From: Pseudomonadota bacterium
GTDB lineage: Bacteria > Pseudomonadota > Gammaproteobacteria > Burkholderiales > Burkholderiaceae_D
Direction: 5' to 3'
DNA length: 5,912 nucleotides
Assembly (NCBI GenBank): GCA_023409175.1
Contig: JAEYIG010000177.1
Span: forward strand, 1-5,912
Within the stretch, counting starts at the first letter, position 1. Each line of letters starts with the position of its first letter. Position numbers and translations under genes: made by a program. The notes under the pieces are model-generated. The model was not told the DNA's origin and did no database searches. It saw only the letters and a list, made by a program, of their open reading frames with translations. Below, piece after piece: positions 1 through 5,151 of the stretch.

Positions 1-243
1 ATGTTTGACAGGAAGTGCAATCAGTTGACGGCCTCAAAATAAAAGCTCTTTCAAGGTCCAAAGGCTACTCTATTAAAATATCACTATAAACGGGAATTTG
101 CCAAGGGTGATTATGAATCCGCAACAGGCATTATCGGCCGGGTGGATAAGCTCCGTTACTGAAAGGGGGTTTGTGGTTTTTTTTATAACGAAATATGCCT
201 GAAAGAAAGATTACCGAGAGGAAATTTTAAATTTCTTGTAACA

Positions 244-289
244 TTGACAAAAAAGAGCTGTCAAAGTTACGTGGCAGAAGTTGCTGTCA
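244..289 (+). promoter_or_regulatory. Putative control region of the regulator gene: consensus -35-like TTGACA within a TGTCA-repeat cluster
   Basis: TTGACA at 244-249 is a perfect sigma-70 -35 hexamer, but the hexamer 17 bases downstream (TTACGT, 267-272) is a poor -10. TTGACA also forms an inverted repeat with TGTCAA at 259-264 (9-base gap). GCTGTCA occurs twice in direct orientation, at 257-263 and 283-289. A strong -35, weak -10 and repeated half-sites would suit a regulated or autoregulated promoter. No start site is proven, and the repeats are short enough to arise by chance in AT-rich DNA. Confidence 0.3.
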
Positions 290-312
290 GAATTTTTTCA
301 GATTAATCGTTC

Positions 313-323
313 AAGGTCACCTT
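313..323 (+). promoter_or_regulatory. Ribosome-binding site embedded in an 11-bp palindrome
   Basis: AAGG at 313-316 lies 8 bases before the ATG at 325 and is the likely Shine-Dalgarno; it supports that start. The same bases form an odd-centred perfect dyad, AAGGT-C-ACCTT (313-323). In RNA only a weak 3-bp stem is possible because of loop constraints, so if the dyad has a role it would more likely be in DNA, as an operator. Confidence 0.35.
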
Positions 324-324
324 C

Positions 325-990
325 ATGTATGTCATCGTTACGTCCAATGAAAAGTTTGCCGCGCGCTGGATAAAAGTGAGCGGAAACAAGGTGACTGTCA
401 AATTGCAGGACTCCATTGCCGCGTTGAATGATTTCCTGTCATCCAATCCGGCAGAGCTGATTGTGCTGGATATGAATGTTCCGGGAGCCAGAGACTCGGA
501 AGTTCTGAAAAAGGTCGTCTCCCTGAAAGATCAGGCAAGGCTTATCGTTGGAGGAATTGCTTTTTCGCCCAGGGCAGAACTGGCCTGCCTTGCCATTGGT
601 GCGGTAGCCTGTTGTCCTCCTGCCTTCGGAGAATCCGAATGCCGCAAGATCCTTTCTGTGGTGTCCAGAAAAGGGGTATGGCTGTCGTCTTCCGGGATTC
701 CGGCATTGATGGCAAGACTTCGGGAGTCTTCCCTGCATGTCAGTTCCGCGTTGCAGAAGGAAGACGTAAAAACAGACGCTGCACATGAAGAACCGGAAGC
801 ATTGAGTTGCCTGACGAAACGTGAGATGGAAATCGCCAAACTGATCGCAAAAGGCTACAGCAATAAGGCGCTCGCAAAAGAACTGGATATCGCAGAAAGG
901 ACAGTGAAGGCTCATTTGAGCTCCATATTCGACAAACTCAACGTGAAGGACCGGTTGCAACTGGTGGTTTTCATGTCCAGAAACGATTGA
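325..990 (+). CDS. LuxR/FixJ-family response regulator with degenerate receiver domain
   Basis: Predicted DNA-binding transcription factor of 221 aa, close to the usual size of NarL/FixJ regulators. Residues 1 to about 120 resemble a CheY-like receiver: hydrophobic strand 'LIVLDMNVPG' carries Asp49 at the phospho-acceptor position. However, the acidic pair expected after the first strand is replaced by Thr6-Ser7, and the conserved Lys near the end of the domain appears replaced (the segment reads 'CCPPAF' around 96-101). Phosphorylation control is therefore doubtful. Residues 121-160 are a variable linker. Residues 161-221 are a clear LuxR helix-turn-helix: 'LTKREMEIAKLIAKG' (163-177), then 'ERTVKAHLSSIFDKL' (191-205) with the recognition helix. 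The gene converges on the lapBC-like genes and ends 40 bases before a shared terminator. A role in controlling adhesin secretion or biofilm genes is suggested by location only. AAGG 8 bases upstream supports the start. Confidence 0.88.
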   Translation: MYVIVTSNEKFAARWIKVSGNKVTVKLQDSIAALNDFLSSNPAELIVLDMNVPGARDSEVLKKVVSLKDQARLIVGGIAFSPRAELACLAIGAVACCPPAFGESECRKILSVVSRKGVWLSSSGIPALMARLRESSLHVSSALQKEDVKTDAAHEEPEALSCLTKREMEIAKLIAKGYSNKALAKELDIAERTVKAHLSSIFDKLNVKDRLQLVVFMSRND

Positions 991-1030
991 GTGTGGTGCT
1001 GCCATAATAAATGCTGTCTCCCTAAAAACA

Positions 1031-1058
1031 AAAAAGGCACCTTATCTGGTGCCTTTTT
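1031..1058. terminator. Bidirectional rho-independent terminator
   Basis: A perfect 11-bp inverted repeat (AAAAAGGCACC at 1031-1041, GGTGCCTTTTT at 1048-1058) encloses a 6-base loop (1042-1047). The GC core is GGCACC/GGTGCC. On the plus strand the stem ends in five T; on the minus strand it is followed by six T, then G and five more T. It lies 40 bases after the regulator stop and 26 bases after the lapC stop, so it can end transcription from both convergent units. Confidence 0.93.
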
Positions 1059-1084
1059 GATTATGCCAATGCGGTTTTCCGGGA

Positions 1085-2266
1085 TTATCTCTCGGTCAGG
1101 GCATCCGCTTTTGCCTTGAAGATCGGTTTCAGGAGATACGTCATCAGGCTCTTGCTTCCCGTCTTGATACTCGCCGATGCCATCATGCCCGGAATGATCG
1201 GTAGCGGTTTCTCATCCGAGCCGAGGTAGTTTTTCTTCGTCCTGACGCGAACCAGATAAAAGCTTTCGCCCTTGTCATTGGTAATGGAGTCTGCCGAAAT
1301 GTTTTCTACCTCTGCCTCGAGACCACCGTATATGGAGAAATCGTAAGCCGAGATCTTGACCATCGCGGGCTGTCCGACTTTCAGGAAACCGACATCACTG
1401 GGGCGGACACGCGCTTCGACCAGCAGCTTGTCTTCAACCGGGACAATTTCCATGACGTTCATGCCGGGCTGGATGACGCCCCCGACCGTATTGACGTTGA
1501 TCGTCTTGATGATACCTTCCATGGGTGAACGGATGGTTGTCCGGTCTAGCCTGTCCTTGGCTGCCAGACTGGAAGCGGATGCCCCTTCGAGCTTCGCTTT
1601 CGCTTCAGCCAGTTGCGATTCCAGACGTGGAATGGCGAGCCGGTTCGCCTCCATTTCCCCCCGGAGATCCGAGACCTGACGTTGCAAACGCAGGATTTCG
1701 ACTTCAGATACCACACCCTGCGCCAGCAAAGGCTTGGACATCTGCAATTCCTTGTTGATATAGGCGTAGCTCTGCTGAAGTTGTGAAAGACGGGAGCGTT
1801 TTTCAGCGATTTCCTGTGCGCGCTGGTTGACCTGTTCCTGCAACACGCTGATGCTGGCCTTGCTTTCATCTGCTGAGGAGGCAAAACGGGTTTCATCGAG
1901 TTTCATGACGATGTCGTCTTTATGGACGAGTTGCCCGATCTGGACCGGTATCTCACTGACAATGCCCCCTTCCAGATTCTGGATGACCTGAACGTTGCTG
2001 GACGGGATGACTTTCCCTTCTGCACGAGTGATTTCATCAATAGGCGAGAAACAGGCCCATAAAATGGCGATCACGAACAGAATCAGGGTATAACGGATGA
2101 TCAGGAAACTGGCCTTGGGCGGGTTCAGGAAAAAGGCTCCCAGCCGGGTCGGCATGAACCGGATATCCTCGCGGATGGGGGCGTTGGGATCATTAGGGGG
2201 AAGAATCCACTCCTTGAACCTGTCCAGCCGCCCTTTGCTATCTGCCATTTCAGCCTTTTGCGACAT
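1085..2266 (-). CDS. lapC: Type I secretion membrane fusion protein, HlyD/LapC family
   Basis: Periplasmic adaptor that would join the inner-membrane ABC transporter LapB to a TolC/LapE-like outer-membrane channel. With the chosen start it is 393 aa, typical for HlyD proteins. A cytoplasmic N-terminus of about 53 residues precedes one membrane segment (about 54-72). Then comes the first half of a lipoyl-like domain, 'RAEGKVIPSSNVQVIQNLEGG' region (81-101) with 'VMKLDETRF' (120-128). A long charged, Gln/Glu-rich coiled coil covers about 131-228. The second lipoyl half reads 'IRSPMEGIIKTINV' (245-258), followed by a beta-rich C-terminal domain with the family-typical 'IIPGMMASASIKTGSKS' (357-373) and 'YLLKP' (377-381). 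The open frame extends 26 codons further upstream, but GGAGG lies 8 bases before the ATG at 2266 and the extra residues look non-native. The start overlaps the end of lapB by 17 bp, which implies translational coupling. The gene ends just before the shared terminator. Confidence 0.92.
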   Translation of the reverse strand: MSQKAEMADSKGRLDRFKEWILPPNDPNAPIREDIRFMPTRLGAFFLNPPKASFLIIRYTLILFVIAILWACFSPIDEITRAEGKVIPSSNVQVIQNLEGGIVSEIPVQIGQLVHKDDIVMKLDETRFASSADESKASISVLQEQVNQRAQEIAEKRSRLSQLQQSYAYINKELQMSKPLLAQGVVSEVEILRLQRQVSDLRGEMEANRLAIPRLESQLAEAKAKLEGASASSLAAKDRLDRTTIRSPMEGIIKTINVNTVGGVIQPGMNVMEIVPVEDKLLVEARVRPSDVGFLKVGQPAMVKISAYDFSIYGGLEAEVENISADSITNDKGESFYLVRVRTKKNYLGSDEKPLPIIPGMMASASIKTGSKSLMTYLLKPIFKAKADALTER

Positions 2267-4415
2267 GCAATTTTCCTCCAGACAATGCCTGCATAACCTG
2301 TTCTTTTGGGCCATCCGCAATGATGAGGCCGTTATCCATGACAATCAGCCGATCGACCAGAGTCAGCAGGGATGCGCGGTGAGTTACCAGTAATAATGTG
2401 TGATTTCCAAGCTGTGCAGCGAGACGTTTCTTGAAATTTTCTTCCGAACGGTTGTCAAGCGAATTGCTCGGTTCATCCAGGATGAAAATCGGAGGGTCGA
2501 GCAACAATGCCCGGGCGTTTGCCACAGATTGTCTCTGGCCGCCAGAGAGGCCTTCACCCCTTTCGCCGATTTGCATGTCGAATCCCTGTGGATGACGATT
2601 GACGAATTCGGTCACGCCTGCGATTTCAGCGGCCCGCAACATCATGGCGTCATCAACGTAAGGCGCGCCCAATACGATGTTGTCTTTCACCGATCCGAAG
2701 AAAAGCATGACGTCCTGAGGGATATAACCGATGTTTCTGCGAAGGTCCGCCGGATCGATCTGCTGGAGATAGACACCGTCTACCCAGACAGAGCCTTCAT
2801 TCGGTTCGTAAATGCCCAGAATCAGTTTTTCAAGCGTCGATTTCCCGGAACCGATACGTCCGATGATGCCCACGCGTTCTCCCTGACGTATCTTGAACGA
2901 GACGTTTTTCAGTGCCGGAATACTCTGGTCGGGATAGGCGAAAGTCACGTTGCGGAATTCGATGTCTCCGCGCAGGACCGGACGATGAATGTAGTTTTTG
3001 CCGGGAGTCCTTTCTACCGGCAGCTTCATGATGTCGTCCACTCCCTGCACGGCAGCACGTGCCTGATAGTAACGGGTAATCAGGCTGGCAACCTGAGCCA
3101 GCGGGGCGGTGACACGGCCGGTCAGCATGGAACAGGCGATCAGTCCGCCCATGGTCAACATGTTGTTGGTGATCAGGAAAACGCCGACAATGACGACACC
3201 CACATAGGCCAGTTGCTGGAAAAGACCTGACTGGTTGACGATGGCAGTCGTGAGCAGTTTCGATCGGAGACTGAGGTCGCTCTGCTCGCCGATAATCCTT
3301 TCCCATTTTCTCTGGGCAATGCCTTCAGCGTCCACGGCCTTGATGGTATCCAGCCCGGTCAGGGTTTCAATCAGGGTGGCATGTTTCTGCGAACCTACCC
3401 TGAAACTTTTCTGGATGACACTTTGCAGGGGACGTTGCAGCGCCAGTGCAACGAGGATGATGATCGGAATGGCCGCAATCGGTACGAGAACGACCGGGCC
3501 GCCAATCCACAATATGATCAGCAGGAAAAGGACCGTGAAAGGCAAATCGATCAGGGTCGTGATCGTCGCAGACGTGATGAAATCACGGAACATCTCGAAT
3601 TCCTGCAGATTGTTGGCAAGACTGCCTACCGAGCGCGGACGGACGGCCGCTTTCAATCCCATGATCTTTTCGAATATCGTTGACGACAAGATAAGGTCGA
3701 CCCGCTTTCCGGCCACGTCAAGGAAATAGGCCCGTAGCGTTTTCATGATCAGGTCGAAAACATAGACGATCAGGATGCCGATACCCAATACCACAAGGGT
3801 TTCATATGCCTGATTCGGAACGACCCGGTCATAGACGTTCATCGTAAACAATGGAGTCACCAGCGCGAAAATATTGATCAGCAGGGAAGCGATCAAAACT
3901 TCCGAATACAGGGGCCATGACTGCCGGAAAACGCTCCAGAACCAGTGTTCGCTTTTTGGCGTTTCATATTCATGGGCCCGGGAATCGAAGCGGAATGTGG
4001 GGCGGCTGAAAATGGCAAATCCCGAATAGAACTTGGCCAGCTCGTCGTTGGATATCTGGATTTCTCCGCCGTCGGATTCTGTCTGGATGACTGTCCAGAC
4101 GTTGGCTTCGTTACGGGCGGTCGCAACGCAGGCGTTACCGTTCTTCAGGAGCAGGACGACAGGGAAAGTCAGCGCAGAAATGTCGAGCAGATCGCGCTTG
4201 GTGACGCGGGAGGTCAAACCGGCACGGTTGGCGGCGCGCAGGAACAATTCAGGATTGAGTTTACCGTCTTCAAGCGGCAATCCGGCAGTCAGTGTCTGGG
4301 CCGAATAGGGATGCTGGTATAGGCGCGTCAGGATAACCAGGCATCGCAAGAGCGGATCGTCTGACATCAGTGCGTCGACTGGAATTTTCCATGTTTTGTC
4401 GGTAGTGTCTGTCAT
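2250..4415 (-). CDS. lapB: Type I secretion ABC transporter permease/ATPase, LapB/LssB family
   Basis: Inner-membrane exporter that would drive ATP-dependent secretion of a large RTX-type adhesin. Its 721 aa match the family. Residues about 14-135 are a C39-peptidase-like domain starting with 'DDPLLRCL' (19-26). Cys25 sits where a C39 cysteine would, but no catalytic His is seen around 'NACVATARN' (94-102), so it is probably a non-cleaving substrate-docking domain. Transmembrane segments lie near 171-192, 205-223, 282-303, 307-326, 400-418 and 422-444. The nucleotide-binding domain holds an A-loop Tyr494, Walker A 'GRIGSGKST' (519-527), Q-loop Gln567, signature 'LSGGQ' (623-627), Walker B 'IFILDE' (643-648), D-loop 'SLD' (652-654) and H-loop His679, all intact, so it should be active. 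It lies 40 bp after the small upstream gene and overlaps lapC by 17 bp, forming one operon. No clear Shine-Dalgarno precedes the ATG; a dyad covers that site instead. An in-frame TAA upstream excludes a longer ATG start. Confidence 0.94.
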   Translation of the reverse strand: MTDTTDKTWKIPVDALMSDDPLLRCLVILTRLYQHPYSAQTLTAGLPLEDGKLNPELFLRAANRAGLTSRVTKRDLLDISALTFPVVLLLKNGNACVATARNEANVWTVIQTESDGGEIQISNDELAKFYSGFAIFSRPTFRFDSRAHEYETPKSEHWFWSVFRQSWPLYSEVLIASLLINIFALVTPLFTMNVYDRVVPNQAYETLVVLGIGILIVYVFDLIMKTLRAYFLDVAGKRVDLILSSTIFEKIMGLKAAVRPRSVGSLANNLQEFEMFRDFITSATITTLIDLPFTVLFLLIILWIGGPVVLVPIAAIPIIILVALALQRPLQSVIQKSFRVGSQKHATLIETLTGLDTIKAVDAEGIAQRKWERIIGEQSDLSLRSKLLTTAIVNQSGLFQQLAYVGVVIVGVFLITNNMLTMGGLIACSMLTGRVTAPLAQVASLITRYYQARAAVQGVDDIMKLPVERTPGKNYIHRPVLRGDIEFRNVTFAYPDQSIPALKNVSFKIRQGERVGIIGRIGSGKSTLEKLILGIYEPNEGSVWVDGVYLQQIDPADLRRNIGYIPQDVMLFFGSVKDNIVLGAPYVDDAMMLRAAEIAGVTEFVNRHPQGFDMQIGERGEGLSGGQRQSVANARALLLDPPIFILDEPSNSLDNRSEENFKKRLAAQLGNHTLLLVTHRASLLTLVDRLIVMDNGLIIADGPKEQVMQALSGGKLHVAKG
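2275..2279 (-). promoter_or_regulatory. Shine-Dalgarno that fixes the lapC start
   Basis: On the minus strand GGAGG (2279-2275) lies 8 bases before the ATG at 2266-2264, inside the 3' end of lapB. This is the best ribosome-binding site in the window and rules in favour of the 393-residue LapC over the longer frame beginning at 2344. A second in-frame ATG at 2248-2246, one base past the lapB stop, is less well placed. Confidence 0.8.
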
Positions 4416-4429
4416 TTCAGTATCTGAAA
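4415..4429 (-). promoter_or_regulatory. Inverted repeat over the lapB translation start
   Basis: TTTCAG (4415-4420), TAT, CTGAAA (4424-4429) is a perfect 6-bp dyad whose left edge is the first base of the lapB ATG. In the mRNA it would form a small UUUCAG/CUGAAA stem with a 3-base AUA loop, occupying the place where a Shine-Dalgarno should be. The sequence directly shows both the dyad and the absence of a GGAGG-like site. A role in limiting lapB translation, or in coupling it to the upstream gene, is inference. Confidence 0.4.
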
Positions 4430-4455
4430 AATGAATACAGAATTAAGAAAGTTAA

Positions 4456-4803
4456 CTATAAGAGAGGCGCTTCATCCCGCACGAGAATGTCAGCCGCATG
4501 ATCAAGACTTTCACGGATGCTTTTCTTGTTCAGGATTTTCTGTTGTGCGGCAACGGGCAGTTCGGAAAACATGATGATGCCCTTTGACGTCAGCAAATCA
4601 ATCAGATCCTCGAGAATACGGATCTGCTGGAGATCCTGCGCGAGCATTTCGAAATAATGATCCCCTTTGGAAGCATGATTGCCGCCAGCCAGAAATTGCA
4701 GGACTTCAGGATTGTCCAGTCCCATGGGCTGGTCATTTTCGCTGGTGGAATCTGCAGTCAGTGCGACGATTTCGCCTTTTTCATTTCGCTGTACGTATGG
4801 CAT
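4456..4803 (-). CDS. Small conserved protein of the 'tryptophan synthase subunit beta-like' family (misnamed)
   Basis: Acidic 115-aa protein. The N-terminus 'MPYVQRNEKGEIVAL' (1-15) and the C-terminal block 'LEDLIDLLTSKGIIMFSELP' (64-83) followed by 'AAQQKIL' (85-91) match, from memory, a small proteobacterial family that databases often label tryptophan synthase subunit beta-like. It is far too short for TrpB (about 400 aa) and shows no PLP-binding motif, so that label should not be read as a function. No signal peptide or membrane segment is visible; the C-terminal half looks helical and the middle (16-30) low in structure. Its real function is unknown to me. It is the first gene after a 348-bp gap and lies 40 bp before lapB on the same strand, so it is probably co-transcribed with lapBC. 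The start has a modest GGGA 8 bases upstream. A cytoplasmic accessory role in Lap secretion or its control is inference from position only. Confidence 0.85.
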   Translation of the reverse strand: MPYVQRNEKGEIVALTADSTSENDQPMGLDNPEVLQFLAGGNHASKGDHYFEMLAQDLQQIRILEDLIDLLTSKGIIMFSELPVAAQQKILNKKSIRESLDHAADILVRDEAPLL

Positions 4804-4846
4804 AGCTGTATCCCGGCAGGTTATCTGAGCCAGATATATTGAAGAA

Positions 4847-4873
4847 GAACCTCTCCCGCATAAGGTGAGGCTC
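4847..4873 (-). promoter_or_regulatory. Imperfect hairpin in the leader of the small gene/lapBC operon
   Basis: In the minus-strand transcript GAGCCTCACC (4873-4864) can pair with GGAGAGGTTC (4856-4847) across a 7-base loop, giving nine pairs (one G-U) and one A-A mismatch. It is followed by UUCUUCAAU, not a U run, so it does not look like a standard terminator. It lies about 44 bases before the start codon. It might influence mRNA stability or translation; chance is not excluded. Confidence 0.3.
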
Positions 4874-4931
4874 CAACGTTTTTTTCACATCGTGTTTACA
4901 GCATGGGTTTCATTGGGGAAACGTTTAATTC

Positions 4932-4960
4932 ATTTTATGACAAAAAAACATATTTGTCTT
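4932..4960 (-). promoter_or_regulatory. Candidate sigma-70 promoter for the small gene-lapB-lapC operon
   Basis: On the minus strand AAGACA (4960-4955, 4 of 6 matches) and TAAAAT (4937-4932, 5 of 6) are separated by exactly 17 bases. Transcription would begin near 4925 and leave a leader of roughly 120 bases before the ATG at 4803. The fit is good for an AT-rich region but is not proof. Confidence 0.4.
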
Positions 4961-4976
4961 ATTGCCATATTGCCAA
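4947..4976 (-). promoter_or_regulatory. Second candidate sigma-70 promoter, overlapping the first
   Basis: On the minus strand TTGGCA (4976-4971, 5 of 6 matches to the -35) is followed after 18 bases by TATGTT (4952-4947, 4 of 6 to the -10). It overlaps the other candidate promoter, so at most one may be real. Its -35 lies inside the ATTGCCA repeat, so a protein bound there could block it. Confidence 0.3.
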
Positions 4977-4978
4977 TA
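4961..4978. repeat. Short tandem ATTGCCA repeat with a TATTG-C-CAATA palindrome, operator-like
   Basis: ATTGCCA occurs at 4961-4967 and again at 4969-4975, a period of 8. The second copy sits inside an odd-centred palindrome TATTGCCAATA (4968-4978). The element overlaps the -35 of one candidate lap promoter and lies just upstream of the other. No known regulator is recognised from this motif. Confidence 0.3.
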
Positions 4979-5151
4979 GTAAACTGGCACTATGTTATAT
5001 GGAAATAAACATGAAAGCTGTCTCAAAATGGAGAAAAAAACGGAAAATCTCAGGACTATTCAAGGCGAGAAAATTTTCAGGAGCCGAAAAAACGAAAGCC
5101 ACAACTATTTGTCTGGAAAACAGATAATTGCAGCCTGAATGGTTCATGGAA

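Larger units (their letters stand above)
1..324. other. AT-rich intergenic region upstream of the LuxR-type regulator
   Basis: No convincing gene is visible on either strand. A 13-codon open frame runs from the first base to a TAA at 40-42; it could be the tail of a gene lying to the left, but it is too short to recognise. The stretch is rich in A/T runs, including a run of eight T around 177-184. The part nearest the regulator (244-323) holds repeated TGTCA half-sites and a dyad over the ribosome-binding site, described separately. No tRNA, riboswitch core or strong terminator hairpin could be recognised by eye. Confidence 0.6.
4804..5151. other. AT-rich intergenic region, probable lap operon control region
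   Basis: This 348-bp gap lies between the stop of the LapD-like gene and the start of the small gene, both on the minus strand. It is more AT-rich than the flanking genes and has long A runs on the plus strand. It contains candidate minus-strand promoters (4932-4976), a repeated ATTGCCA motif (4961-4978), a leader hairpin (4847-4873), and an AT palindrome GAAAATTTTC (5069-5078). No convincing terminator follows the LapD-like gene, so read-through into the downstream genes is possible. A 38-codon, very basic open frame on the plus strand (5011-5127) is treated as a finding only. Confidence 0.55.

Noticed and set aside
272..285. Possible sigma-54 promoter (TGGCA then TTGCT) before the regulator
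   Set aside because: Only 8 bases lie between the GG and GC elements, not the required 10, so the site would not fit.
1..324. c-di-GMP riboswitch upstream of the regulator
   Set aside because: I looked for the GEMM-type conserved core and paired stems because of the c-di-GMP context, and found neither.
439..1005. 188-codon minus-strand open frame opposite the LuxR-type regulator
   Set aside because: Its translation is rich in Cys, His and Phe with no domain look, whereas the plus-strand frame has a clear helix-turn-helix. It is an antisense shadow.
2267..2344. N-terminal extension of LapC to the ATG at 2344
   Set aside because: The extra 26 residues would overlap lapB further, look unlike HlyD N-termini, and have no ribosome-binding site comparable to GGAGG before 2266.
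2400..3230. 276-codon plus-strand open frame
   Set aside because: It lies wholly opposite the ATPase domain of lapB, whose Walker A, signature and Walker B motifs are intact, and its own translation resembles no family.
4456..4803. Reading the 115-aa protein as tryptophan synthase beta subunit
   Set aside because: It is about one quarter of TrpB length, has no PLP lysine context, and there are no trp genes nearby.
5112..5126. Possible terminator after the LapD-like gene (TCTG-GAAAA-CAGA)
   Set aside because: The stem has only four perfect pairs, the outer pairing is imperfect in the minus-strand RNA, and no U run follows.
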